Assembly (NCBI RefSeq): GCF_044372965.1
Contig: NZ_JBILQX010000080.1
Location: 1 to 14,965, forward strand
DNA from: Elstera sp044372965
GTDB taxonomy: Bacteria; Pseudomonadota; Alphaproteobacteria; Elsterales; Elsteraceae
Reading direction: 5' to 3'
Length of the DNA stretch: 14,965 nucleotides
Shown: positions 1 through 8,008 of the stretch, piece after piece
Position numbering within the stretch: position 1 is the first letter of the stretch
Layout: the number at the start of each line of letters is the position of its first letter
Position numbers and translations under genes: made by a program
Notes under the pieces: generated by a model
What the model was told of the DNA's origin: nothing
Database searches by the model: none
What the model saw: the letters and a program-made list of their open reading frames with translations, nothing else

Positions 1-920
1 AAGAACAGCAGCATCATGAGGCTAGACATCAGAATATCAGAAACAAACTTCACTCGGCGGCGGATGGGTTGACCAAGGTTATTTTTTGCGACCAACATCA
101 TGAAATCTTGTCCAATAAAACTGAGCTGATCAAACCCCAGGATCGGCAACCCGCCTAACGAGGGAACGACCGCAAAGGGCAGGCGCTCCCAAACCAAGTC
201 CGATAGCAAATCACCATAAGTAATCATCTCCTGGTCCGAGAGGGAGAGGATGATAAAGCGCCCACCCCGCCTTTCACAGAGCTGCCGCCAAAGTTGGCCA
301 TTTTGGGGCGTCGCCATCACCGCAGGATCAATAACGTCAATAATCTCATAACCAAGGGTCGGATCGGCGGCCAAAGCCCGGCGAATATGCTCCGTCACCT
401 CCCCCGTACCAACCAAAAGCGAGGGAATCCGCCACAACCCTAATCGGTTTAAGATCCGCCGCGTGATGAAGCGGCCCAAGGGAAGAAGCCCGGCGGCCAA
501 AAGCCACGTACTCACCAGCCACAAGCGAGATAAGTGATATTTGGCCGCATAAACCAAAAATCCTTCCGCCAGCAGCATGATTAGGCAAATGATGACGATA
601 TGGGAATAGGCAGTCCAAACCGGGACCGGCAATCTATAGTGGCCCAGAACGAAGAAGATAAAGATGGCGAAGCTTGCGAGTACGGCAAATTGTATCGCCC
701 GCCACTCAAATGTTAGGGCGATTCCCTCGGCATAAGCGCCGTCAAAAGAAAGTCCATTAACCAGCCCCCCAACGAGTAGGGCCATAAAAAAAGCCAATAG
801 GAAGGCAAAAATATCTGACGCCATTACAATGGCATGACGAAATCCGTAAGAAAAACCCAGACGATGACGCGAGCGGTTTTGTTGTTTTAAACGTTCGTCG
901 CCGTGTTTTGCATCTTCCAT
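1..920 (-). CDS. WbaP-like polyprenyl-phosphate sugar phosphotransferase, N-terminal part (partial)
   Basis: Partial gene; the 3' end lies beyond the left edge, leaving 306 codons open with no stop. The protein shows a polar N-terminus, hydrophobic segments at about residues 31-55, 76-94, 105-125 and 133-150, then a soluble region (about 165-262) like the nucleotide-binding-type domain of this family. At 280-296 is NNLGQPIRRRVKFVSDI, which matches the conserved lead-in to the catalytic bacterial sugar transferase domain in WbaP-type enzymes; the catalytic domain itself is outside the window. The family transfers a hexose-1-phosphate (galactose in WbaP) from a UDP-sugar to undecaprenyl phosphate at the inner membrane, the first step of repeat-unit assembly. 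The donor sugar here cannot be told. I chose the ATG at 918-920 because GGCAGGAA lies just upstream; an in-frame GTG five codons earlier is possible. Base composition is less GC-rich than most of the window. Confidence 0.85.
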   Translation of the reverse strand, partial: MEDAKHGDERLKQQNRSRHRLGFSYGFRHAIVMASDIFAFLLAFFMALLVGGLVNGLSFDGAYAEGIALTFEWRAIQFAVLASFAIFIFFVLGHYRLPVPVWTAYSHIVIICLIMLLAEGFLVYAAKYHLSRLWLVSTWLLAAGLLPLGRFITRRILNRLGLWRIPSLLVGTGEVTEHIRRALAADPTLGYEIIDVIDPAVMATPQNGQLWRQLCERRGGRFIILSLSDQEMITYGDLLSDLVWERLPFAVVPSLGGLPILGFDQLSFIGQDFMMLVAKNNLGQPIRRRVKFVSDILMSSLMMLLF

Positions 921-1110
921 TTCCTGCCAGATCACTTCATTTTTTGTTTTTAATCGATGATGCGCCTGCCGGGCCGCCGTTCGAACAGTATACTACGGGC
1001 ATTGGCATGTGATCACGATTAGTTTTTTTAAGCACCCGATAGGTCTCATGCGCAACCCTTTGGGAGGGTGTCCCTAGACAAGCAGCAACCGGAGGCCCCA
1101 GGATGACGGA
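921..1110. promoter_or_regulatory. Divergent intergenic region between the sugar transferase and the glycosyltransferase
   Basis: This 190-base gap must carry the start signals of both flanking genes. It is more AT-rich than its surroundings. It holds a perfect 8-bp palindrome GTGATCAC (1009-1016), an AGTATACT palindrome (987-994) that offers a -10-like TATACT on both strands, and a T-run (1023-1029). No convincing -35 partner was found for either strand, so exact promoters are not called. A Shine-Dalgarno-like GGAGG (1091-1095) and AGGA (1100-1103) precede the plus-strand start at 1111. Confidence 0.4.
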
Positions 1111-2322
1111 ATGCGGATCTTGCTCCACGATTTCGGGTGTTACGCTTTCATCCTCCCGCTGGCGCGGTGGCTCGCCGATCAGGGGCATCAGGTGCTTCAC
1201 TTGAGCGCCAAAGAACTGGTTGGCCCCCGGGGAACCCCCGTTCAGCGGAAGGGCGACCCGCCCGGCCTTACCTTCGATACGGTCCGTCTGGGGCGGCCTT
1301 TTACGCGCTATTCCTTGCCCCGCCGCCTGCTGGATGAATACCGCTATGGTCGGGGTTTGGTCGGTAAGATCCTGGAATTTCAGCCCGATTTGGTTGTTTC
1401 AGCCAATACGCCGCCTCTCGCCCAGGCGGTTGCGTTTCGGGCTGCCCGCCGCCGCGCGATTCCCTGTGTTGGATGGGTGCAGGATATCTTCAGCCTTGGG
1501 GCCGCGCCAATGATGGAAAAGCTGCCAAAACCCATCGCCACGCTTGCCCTGGCCGCCCTGCGCCGGTTGGAATTCGGCACCTTATCGCAGGCGGCGGGGC
1601 TGATCGTCATCGCCCCTTCCTTCCTTGCAAGCTTGAAGGATCATGGCGTTCAGCACCCGATGACGTTGGTTCAGGAGAATTGGGCCGCCTCGTCCCCCGA
1701 CACAGTAGAACGCCAGAAAGCTTGGGCTGAAGCGCAAGGGCTTGGCGGGGCCAAAATCATCCTCGCGGCGGGTACTTTGGGGCGAAAACACGACCCGGAC
1801 CTGTTGGCACAGCTTGCGACCGGCCTTGCGACCCTGCCCGACGTTCGCCTTATTGTTGTCAGCGAAGGCCCTGGACGGGATTATCTCGAAAAACTGAAAG
1901 CCGTCACGGCGCTGCCCAATTTGAGCTTACTGGATTATCAGCCGTCCGCGCAGGTTCCGGCGATGTTGGCCAGCGCCGACATCGGCCTCGTGCAACTCAA
2001 TGCTCTCGCCAACGGCATGTCCATTCCCTCGAAGGTCTATAGCTATGCGGCGGCAGGCTTGCCGATTTTAGCCGCGATTCCCCAGTCAAACCACGCCGCA
2101 GGGTTGATTCGCGACTATGGTCTTGGATGTGTCGTTGAACCCGACGATCCTCATGGGTTTGTGGCAGCGGCGCGGCGGCTGCTGGAGGATGCGCCGCTTC
2201 GGCAGGCGTGCGGCGCGGCGGGGCTGGCGTTTACCGCCCAGCATGGCGATATCGCCATTATCGGCGGTCGGGTCATGGCGTTCCTGGAAGAGGTCCGGGG
2301 TCGGACCCTACAAGACCCATGA
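1111..2322 (+). CDS. GT4-family glycosyltransferase (WcaI/WbuB-like)
   Basis: A 403-residue GT-B fold glycosyltransferase, a normal length for the family. It starts MRILLHDFGCYAF with the first Rossmann strand, continues with an N-terminal acceptor domain (to about 200), then a C-terminal donor domain. In the latter, GTLGRKHD (221-228) is the usual donor-binding loop, and IPSKVYSYAAAGLPILA (305-321) replaces the classical E-x7-E motif with the PSK form typical of WcaI/WbuB-type enzymes. It should act on the cytoplasmic side of the inner membrane and add a sugar to the growing lipid-linked repeat unit. Donor and linkage cannot be predicted. The start at 1111 follows AGGA at 1100-1103; an ATG at 1103 is in another frame. 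The next gene begins 18 bases downstream, so the two are probably co-transcribed. Confidence 0.88.
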   Translation: MRILLHDFGCYAFILPLARWLADQGHQVLHLSAKELVGPRGTPVQRKGDPPGLTFDTVRLGRPFTRYSLPRRLLDEYRYGRGLVGKILEFQPDLVVSANTPPLAQAVAFRAARRRAIPCVGWVQDIFSLGAAPMMEKLPKPIATLALAALRRLEFGTLSQAAGLIVIAPSFLASLKDHGVQHPMTLVQENWAASSPDTVERQKAWAEAQGLGGAKIILAAGTLGRKHDPDLLAQLATGLATLPDVRLIVVSEGPGRDYLEKLKAVTALPNLSLLDYQPSAQVPAMLASADIGLVQLNALANGMSIPSKVYSYAAAGLPILAAIPQSNHAAGLIRDYGLGCVVEPDDPHGFVAAARRLLEDAPLRQACGAAGLAFTAQHGDIAIIGGRVMAFLEEVRGRTLQDP

Positions 2323-2340
2323 TCGGGTCGGAGTAAAACG

Positions 2341-3534
2341 GTGAAAAAGATAGTGTCGCCCAAACCGCTCATTCCCCTCCTGCCCATCGGACCCGAAGCC
2401 GATTTGCTGCGCCGAGCCGCGCTCTGGCCCGCCAAAACGATCCCTTTTGCTGCCGATGAGATCGATGCCCTTGATCGGCCCGTGCTGCTTGAGCTAGCCC
2501 AGGAACACCGGCTGCTGCCCGCCCTCTTTGGTGCTATTGAGGCATCCGGCTTAGGCCCCAATTGGCCGGAACTTCATGCCGCCCAACAGCGGGAAAGCAT
2601 GCGGGCGCTGCATCAAGCCGCCACAACCTTGCGCCTCCTCGACCTTTTCGAGCAAGCCGGATGCCGCGCTTTAGTCTTGAAGGGGCAGGCACTGAGCGCA
2701 CAGCTTTATGGGCGTGCTGATGTGCGGATGTCGTCGGATATCGATTTTCTGATCGATCCGATGATGATGTCCAAAGCACATGATATTATTATTGAAAGCG
2801 GATTTAAACCCCTTTACCCGGTTCCTGTCGGGAATCTTTCTTTTGTGAATAAAGATCAGGCGTATTTTTCCGGCAAAACTATGATAGAACTCCATTGGCG
2901 TTTATTTGATAATCAGGCTTTTTTGCCTTGGTCTTTTGATTATTTATGGTCCAATCGGTCTTTTGTTAGCTTAATGCAAAGCAAGAAAGTACCAACCCTT
3001 CCTCGGGGTCAGCATATTTTTTATCATACTTTGCACGGTTTGCGTCATGGATGGCAGCGTTTACGCTGGCTGGTTGATTTAGCCATTCCATTTCAAAATA
3101 AAAATGATATGGAAAATCTAATTTTACTTGCAAAAGACTATAATTTTGTTCCTGCGATCCTTCACACGAGCATGATATTGCACGAGTTTTTCAATACATC
3201 CCCAGGCACAGAAATTAAGACGAGCAAAAAACAATATAAATCCGCAAAACGCATCCACACCCAGGTGGAAATTCTGGCACGAATCCGAAATGAAAAAAAA
3301 TACAATAAATTCACGATGTGGATCGGAAAAAGAGTATCAGAAACACGCATTGACATAATGCTATCCCCAAACAATGAGTCAATTATTTTTGAAATAAAAA
3401 AATTACTTATTAGCAGAGCAGATCTTATGGATGTAAAACTACCTAAAAAAATGCTGTGGCTCCATATTTTTATTCGACCTTTCCTTCTAATGCGAAGGGT
3501 TTTTTTCCGATATTGGAATCGTAACTCCGATTGA
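2341..3534 (+). CDS. NTP_transf_5-like nucleotidyltransferase family protein
   Basis: A 397-residue protein matching the uncharacterised nucleotidyltransferase family (PF14907 type). Visible hallmarks are LKGQAL (113-118), the metal-binding SSDIDFLI (131-138, D133 and D135), ELHWRL (183-188) and an HG-x-x-H-x-W-x-x-L-x-WLVDLA block (about 232-249). Members often occur in polysaccharide and peptide-biosynthesis clusters, but their substrates are not established. The start is GTG at 2341, supported by GGAG at 2330-2333, 7 bases upstream. The gene is compositionally split: up to about 2765 (residue 141, just after the DxD motif) it is GC-rich like its neighbours, then it becomes strongly AT-rich with A-runs of 7-8 to its end. 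The frame stays open and family motifs continue across the junction, so it does not look like a simple pseudogene. The extreme C-terminus (about 300-397) is basic and has no recognised motif. Confidence 0.78.
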   Translation: MKKIVSPKPLIPLLPIGPEADLLRRAALWPAKTIPFAADEIDALDRPVLLELAQEHRLLPALFGAIEASGLGPNWPELHAAQQRESMRALHQAATTLRLLDLFEQAGCRALVLKGQALSAQLYGRADVRMSSDIDFLIDPMMMSKAHDIIIESGFKPLYPVPVGNLSFVNKDQAYFSGKTMIELHWRLFDNQAFLPWSFDYLWSNRSFVSLMQSKKVPTLPRGQHIFYHTLHGLRHGWQRLRWLVDLAIPFQNKNDMENLILLAKDYNFVPAILHTSMILHEFFNTSPGTEIKTSKKQYKSAKRIHTQVEILARIRNEKKYNKFTMWIGKRVSETRIDIMLSPNNESIIFEIKKLLISRADLMDVKLPKKMLWLHIFIRPFLLMRRVFFRYWNRNSD

Positions 3535-3569
3535 ACCGGCAACCGGCCCTGGTTGACGCGACGCGCAGA

Positions 3570-3605
3570 GCCTGGGCAATCTTGTTGCAGGCCCTGGATA
3601 TTTTT
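3570..3605 (+). terminator. Weak candidate terminator hairpin after the nucleotidyltransferase gene
   Basis: GCCT (3570-3573) and GCAA (3576-3579) pair with TTGC (3585-3588) and AGGC (3589-3592), with a two-base bulge and a five-base loop. A run of five T lies at 3601-3605, but 8 bases after the stem, which is too far for a classical intrinsic terminator. The rest of the 122-base gap (3535-3656) shows a tandem AACCGGC repeat near 3535-3547 and a TATAGA hexamer at 3619-3624 without a clear -35. The next gene may therefore have its own promoter here. Confidence 0.25.
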
Positions 3606-3656
3606 GTGTAATCCGGCGTATAGACTAGCCAAAGACTGCCTTGAACGGAGATCGAA

Positions 3657-5102
3657 ATGTCCGACCGGCTGTTCCAGGCCTTGTTAATCCTCCTCTGCCT
3701 CGCGCCCCTACCGTTCGGGAGCCATCGGCCCTGGGCGTGGAGCCTGCTCAGCCTTTTGGTCGGCCTGCTCCTCTGCGCCTGGGGGTATGGGGTTTTACGG
3801 AACCATGTGCGCCTTGCCGTCCCGCTGCGCGCCGTAGCCCCCGTGCTAATCCTGAGCGGGAGTGTGCTGGTATGGGCCACCGTGCAGGCAATGGTGCCTT
3901 TCTCGGCGCCCTTTGCCCATCCGCTCTGGGCGGAAGCCGCCGCCGCCCTGGGCCAAAAACCGCATACCGCCGCAATCTCGCTCGATCCCGCTGCCACCTG
4001 GGGGGCCATTCAACGCTGCCTAACTTATGGCGGCATCTTCTGGCTGGCTTTGCAGTTGGGGCGCGACCGGGAGCGCGCCTATTTGGGCCTCCACTGGCTC
4101 GCGCGCGCGGCGGTCCTTTATGCCGTTTACGGGTTAATTCTGTTTTTTGCCGGGGTGGAAGCCATTCTTTGGTTTCCGAAATGGGCCTATTTGGGCGACC
4201 TCACGTCCACCTTCGTTAACCGCAATGCCTTTGCCACCTATGCGGGCTTGGGGCTGCTCCTCTGCCTTGCGCTCGCCATCCACGCGCTGTACCGGGCGAC
4301 CAGCGGCGGGCGGCAGGCGTCGGCAGATCGGCGGCTCGGCTTGCGCGACCGGGTTTCGATTCTGATTACCGAAGCTGGAACCGCCGTTGTCGGGATCATT
4401 CTCCTCGGCACGGCGATTTTGCTCAGCCACTCGCGCGGCGGTTTCATGGCGACCGCGATCAGCATGATCTTACTTATTCTCGCCGCGGCCACGGCCGGGC
4501 TCATTGCCCGCAAGTGGGCTACGCTGTTGCTGGCGGGCATGTTGACGTTGGGGACGATGCTCGTGATCGTCAGCGGCGAGGCGACCTTGGAGCGGATCGC
4601 CGAAAGCAACGAATTGGAAGGCGAGCGCGGGTTTCTGTTCAGCCTGACGAGCGATGCCATCGGTGATGCCCCTTGGACGGGCCATGGCTTCGGGGCCTAT
4701 CTCGCCAGCTTCAAACCCTATCGCTCGGCCGATCTCGGGCGCGAAGTGTTGTTTGATTATGCCCATTCGATGCCTTTGGAGCAGGCCATGGAGTTGGGCA
4801 TCCCGGCGGCCCTGCTCTGGCTTGCCGCCCTCCTGCTGATCCTCGTTCGCTGCACTATCGGGCTGGTTCAGCGGCGGCGCAGCCAAATTCACCCCGCCCT
4901 GGCGATTGCGGCGGCAGGCCTGCTGATAACCCATAATCTCTTCGATTTCAGCCTAGCAAACCCGGCAATCTCGGCGCTCGCCGCCTATCTAACCGGGGTT
5001 GGGCTCGCGCAATCCTGGCCGAGTGGGGACCTGATTGCCCCGGTTACGGCATCCGATCCAACCGATTCACCCGCCGGAACTGCTGCTCATCCGATGGCAT
5101 AA
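3657..5102 (+). CDS. O-antigen ligase/polymerase family membrane protein (Wzy_C type)
   Basis: A 481-residue polytopic inner-membrane protein with about ten or more hydrophobic segments, the usual size for Wzy-type polymerases and O-antigen ligases. Family marks are STFVNRNAFATYAGLG (184-199) before a membrane segment, HSRGG (258-262) at the end of another, GHGFGAY (342-348) in the large periplasmic loop and AHSMPLEQAMELG (369-381). It is expected to join lipid-linked repeat units, or transfer the polymer, on the periplasmic face. Polymerase and ligase cannot be separated from sequence alone; the adjacent co-polymerase gene favours polymerase. The start at 3657 has GGAG at 3645-3648. The last 59 bases overlap, tail to tail, the end of the opposite-strand gene at 5044-5742; the C-terminal tail encoded there is polar, Thr/Ser/Pro-rich and probably dispensable. 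Confidence 0.85.
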   Translation: MSDRLFQALLILLCLAPLPFGSHRPWAWSLLSLLVGLLLCAWGYGVLRNHVRLAVPLRAVAPVLILSGSVLVWATVQAMVPFSAPFAHPLWAEAAAALGQKPHTAAISLDPAATWGAIQRCLTYGGIFWLALQLGRDRERAYLGLHWLARAAVLYAVYGLILFFAGVEAILWFPKWAYLGDLTSTFVNRNAFATYAGLGLLLCLALAIHALYRATSGGRQASADRRLGLRDRVSILITEAGTAVVGIILLGTAILLSHSRGGFMATAISMILLILAAATAGLIARKWATLLLAGMLTLGTMLVIVSGEATLERIAESNELEGERGFLFSLTSDAIGDAPWTGHGFGAYLASFKPYRSADLGREVLFDYAHSMPLEQAMELGIPAALLWLAALLLILVRCTIGLVQRRRSQIHPALAIAAAGLLITHNLFDFSLANPAISALAAYLTGVGLAQSWPSGDLIAPVTASDPTDSPAGTAAHPMA

Positions 5103-5742
5103 CCGTCGCCAGGGCCTCGGTAATCACAGGGACATACGCCTGCACGGTCAAAAGCTGGGGAATTTCTTGCGGCGATAGCACCCAAACCAGCCTTACTTGG
5201 CGCTGCACCAATTGCTGCGTGTCGGCGTCGAGAACCGAGTAGAGGTCCAGACCCAGGCGAAGACGCGGCAGCATGGCCCCCGGCACGACCTGCCCGGCCA
5301 AGAGGGCAACCCGAAGCGCCTGTCCCGCTTCGACGGGCTTACCGTCCTTCAGGCGCAAGCGCGCGAGCCGCACCCAGCCGCTGGGGTCCCCTGCCGCCTG
5401 CCCCAGAGCGGCTTCAAGCACGGCTAGCGCCGACGGATCGCCCGCGCGCTGGCGCATCAAAGCTTCGAGACTGCCGCCCCGGTCGCTGGTCGCCCAAGGG
5501 ACGATAAACGGTGCCATCCGCCCCGATTCTGCCAGCGCGTCAGCGATTTCGAGAAACAGAGCCGGGGTTTCCTCGGCGACTCCCCCCCGCTGCAATGTTT
5601 CAAGCCCGATGCGCGCGGGTTCCGCCTGCCAGACTGACCAGAGCCGGGCCGCCCCGCTTAGGCACAGCAGCCCGCCGAAGGTTAGCGCAAGAAGCGCCGG
5701 GACCGAGCGGCCGGCGCCATCATTCTTGGTAGTAGCCGCCAT
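5044..5742 (-). CDS. Membrane-anchored helical-repeat protein of the polysaccharide operon, function unknown
   Basis: I do not recognise a named family. From the ATG at 5742 the protein has 232 residues: a short polar N-terminus, one hydrophobic segment (about 13-32), then a soluble, helix-rich region. Residues 101-150 look like one or two degenerate TPR-type helical pairs, with DPSALAVLEAALGQAAGDPS followed by a second Ala/Leu/Arg-rich pair. The rest, including QQLVQRQVRLVWVLSPQEIP, has no motif I can name. The start is taken at 5742 rather than the in-frame 5787 because it puts a normal membrane anchor near the N-terminus. It overlaps the last 23 bases of the BY-kinase gene, which suggests translational coupling. 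By position it is a likely inner-membrane, periplasm-facing accessory of the polymerase or co-polymerase. Its 3' end overlaps the convergent polymerase gene by 59 bases. Confidence 0.7.
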   Translation of the reverse strand: MAATTKNDGAGRSVPALLALTFGGLLCLSGAARLWSVWQAEPARIGLETLQRGGVAEETPALFLEIADALAESGRMAPFIVPWATSDRGGSLEALMRQRAGDPSALAVLEAALGQAAGDPSGWVRLARLRLKDGKPVEAGQALRVALLAGQVVPGAMLPRLRLGLDLYSVLDADTQQLVQRQVRLVWVLSPQEIPQLLTVQAYVPVITEALATVMPSDEQQFRRVNRLDRMP

Positions 5743-7990
5743 AACGCCCGTAATACTGAGTGTAATCGCTGTAGCCGTAGCGTGCATGACGCCGAGTATC
5801 GACCCGCGACAGGACGATCCCGGCTAGTTTTGCCCGTGCATCGCGCAACAACCGCACGCCGGTGCGCACAGCTTCGCGCGGGGTGGAATTCCAGCGGACG
5901 AGATAGATCACCCGGTCAGCAACCCCCGCCAGCACGCGGGTATCGGCAACGGCGAGAACTGGCGGGGTGTCGAGAATAATTCGGTCGTAGCGGGCGCGCA
6001 GCATTTCCATAACGCGATCCAGCGCTTCCGGCGTCAAATCCATCACAGGATCACCCGGTTTTTGCTTTTCGCCGCCAAGACGGCCCGCAGGCAGAAAATC
6101 AATCTCCCCGACCGCATCGCGGACAATCACATCTTCCGGCGTAGCAGAGCCGTTAAGCAGTTGCATAATGCCGCGTGCAACATCGACATTCACGGCCTTG
6201 TGCAACCGAGGCCGGTGCAAATCCCCGTCAATCAGCAGAACGCGCTCATCCGTGCGCTTGAACTGGCGCGCAAGGCTAAGGGCGACAAAGCTTTTCCCTT
6301 CTTCCGGGACCGAGGATGTCACCATAATAACCTTGTCGTCCGGTGCGCCCGATAGGGTTAGCGCCGTGCGCAGGGTGCGGAAAGCATCGGCGAGGCCCGA
6401 ACGTGGCCGCTTCAGAACTTGGCTTTCAGCGGTGCCGCCCCGGCGCCGCGCGACAGGAACCGACGCAAAGACGGGCAGACCGGTAATATCCTCCGCCTCA
6501 TGGGTGGACCGAACGGCATTGTCGAGATGATCCAGCAGGAAAACCAGCGCGATCCCGGCCCCAAACCCGACCAACAGCACCGCCGCGACAATAAGCATGC
6601 TGCGCGGCGCAGAAGGCCCGCCCGGAATTTCGGCCGGCGACAAAATGCGGGCGTTGGCGCGCTGAATCCGATCTTGCTCAGCATCGCGTTTGAAGCGAGC
6701 CAAGAAGGATTGATAGAGCTCGCGGCTTGTTTCCGCATCGCGTTCCAACTCACGCAGGCGAATTTCCGCCTCGCCCGCCGAATCATTCGTACGGCGCAGA
6801 GACGCAAGCTCCCGCTCCAGCGTCCGCGTCCCAGCAGCAGCAACTTCCACCTCATTCGCGACGGAGGTGCCGACCTTTTCGACTTCCAACGCGATCTTGG
6901 CCCGCAGTTCCGTGAGATCGGCCCGCAACGCTATGAGACGCGGGTGACGCTCGCCGAATGTTTTGGCCCCGTCGGACATTTCCCGCAGCAGGGTTACTTC
7001 CTGTTCACGCAGGCGCTGGATGAGTTGCGATTGCAGTACATCAGACGATGTATCGACGGTGCCGCGCTGGCGGATCAACGCGCGCACCTGATCGAGCCGC
7101 GCCTGCTTCTGCGCCAAATCGGCCCGCGCGATGACCAAGCGGGAATTGATCTCGCTCAATTGCTGTTCGTTGACAGTGCCACTGCGATCGGAATTGCGTC
7201 GGAGATTATTCATCATCCGATACTGCTCGGCCGCCGCCTCGGCTACAGCAACATCGCGCCGCAGGCCTTCAAGCCGTTCGGATAGCCAGCCTGTAACCCG
7301 GCGGGTTTCTTGGAACCCAGCCTCCAATCGGTCGAGAATATAAAACTCAACGATCATATTCGCAACACGGGCGGCCTTTTCCCGACTTTCCGACGTTGCC
7401 GCAACGGTAATTACATAAGACCGGCGTGAGGCGCGTACATCGACACGACCGAGGAAACGATTAACAATTCGAGCTTTTTCAATCCGCTCCCGCGCATCGG
7501 GCGATAGCTCGGGTATTACCTCCACGGGCCGCGCCGGGCGCCATTCTTCTGGAAGCCACTCCAGCGCCATGAGATCGGCCATAAACATCCCGAAGGCCGA
7601 CGGTTTCCGCAGCTTGGGATTATATTCCGGGTCGTTCGCAAGGCCGAGCTTCTCAATCACCCGCCACGCCAAGGGCGTCGAGGTCAGGACTTCCGACTCG
7701 GTCATGATCGCAACTTCGTTGAGTCGCGGCCGATAGGGGTTTGTCCGGTCCAGCAGTGTATCGCCGTTTTCGCCGCCCTCAATCAGCACTTCAGCCGTTG
7801 CGGTATAGAGCGGCGTTATCTGCTGAAGATAGAGAAGTGTCGGAATCAGCAACAGGAGAACGATAGCAAAAATCAAATATTTGCCGCGCCATAACACGCC
7901 CCGCACCCACCGAAAACTATCCCGCCCCTGAAACACGAAAGAGACAGGCGAAGACGGTACAGGAGGCAACGGCTGAGCCGAATTTGACAC
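5720..7990 (-). CDS. Fused polysaccharide co-polymerase (Wzz) and bacterial tyrosine kinase, ExoP/Wzc type
   Basis: A 756-residue inner-membrane protein controlling chain length and secretion. Order: cytoplasmic N-terminus, TM1 (about 38-55), a Wzz domain starting at LYTATAEVLIEGG (61-73), a long periplasmic coiled-coil region (about 210-440), a Pro-rich segment before TM2 (about 465-486), then a cytoplasmic BY-kinase domain. The kinase shows Walker A TSSVPEEGKSF (558-568, K566), Walker A' VLLIDGD (584-590, D588 and D590) and Walker B RIILDTPP (670-677, D674). The tail from 738 to 754 carries eight tyrosines, the expected autophosphorylation cluster. The start is GTG at 7990 with AAGGGGAAG just upstream. 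It lies 18 bases after the outer-membrane barrel gene, so they form one operon. Cycles of tail phosphorylation normally regulate polymer length; the partner phosphatase could be the PPP enzyme at 9464-10264. Confidence 0.93.
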   Translation of the reverse strand: MSNSAQPLPPVPSSPVSFVFQGRDSFRWVRGVLWRGKYLIFAIVLLLLIPTLLYLQQITPLYTATAEVLIEGGENGDTLLDRTNPYRPRLNEVAIMTESEVLTSTPLAWRVIEKLGLANDPEYNPKLRKPSAFGMFMADLMALEWLPEEWRPARPVEVIPELSPDARERIEKARIVNRFLGRVDVRASRRSYVITVAATSESREKAARVANMIVEFYILDRLEAGFQETRRVTGWLSERLEGLRRDVAVAEAAAEQYRMMNNLRRNSDRSGTVNEQQLSEINSRLVIARADLAQKQARLDQVRALIRQRGTVDTSSDVLQSQLIQRLREQEVTLLREMSDGAKTFGERHPRLIALRADLTELRAKIALEVEKVGTSVANEVEVAAAGTRTLERELASLRRTNDSAGEAEIRLRELERDAETSRELYQSFLARFKRDAEQDRIQRANARILSPAEIPGGPSAPRSMLIVAAVLLVGFGAGIALVFLLDHLDNAVRSTHEAEDITGLPVFASVPVARRRGGTAESQVLKRPRSGLADAFRTLRTALTLSGAPDDKVIMVTSSVPEEGKSFVALSLARQFKRTDERVLLIDGDLHRPRLHKAVNVDVARGIMQLLNGSATPEDVIVRDAVGEIDFLPAGRLGGEKQKPGDPVMDLTPEALDRVMEMLRARYDRIILDTPPVLAVADTRVLAGVADRVIYLVRWNSTPREAVRTGVRLLRDARAKLAGIVLSRVDTRRHARYGYSDYTQYYGRYGGYYQE

Positions 7991-8008
7991 GAAAGCTTCC
8001 CCTTAACC

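Noticed and set aside
937..1200. Open frame of 87 codons on minus between the two divergent polysaccharide genes
   Set aside because: It runs antisense into the start of the glycosyltransferase, shows no family motif and no ribosome site, and would occupy the expected promoter region.
3293..3451. Homopolymer A-runs of 7-8 bases (3293-3300, 3396-3402, 3445-3451) as possible frameshifts
   Set aside because: The frame stays open through all three to a normal stop and no alternative frame continues a family motif, so I see no sign of a disrupted gene.
5743..5787. Earlier in-frame start at 5787 for the membrane-anchored protein
   Set aside because: It would add fifteen residues and lengthen the overlap with the BY-kinase gene to 68 bases; the ATG at 5742 gives a normal anchor close to the N-terminus.
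6419..7285. Open frame of 288 codons on plus inside the Wzz/BY-kinase gene
   Set aside because: It is antisense to a well-supported gene, its composition follows from the complementary Arg/Glu/Ala codons, and it has no recognisable domain.
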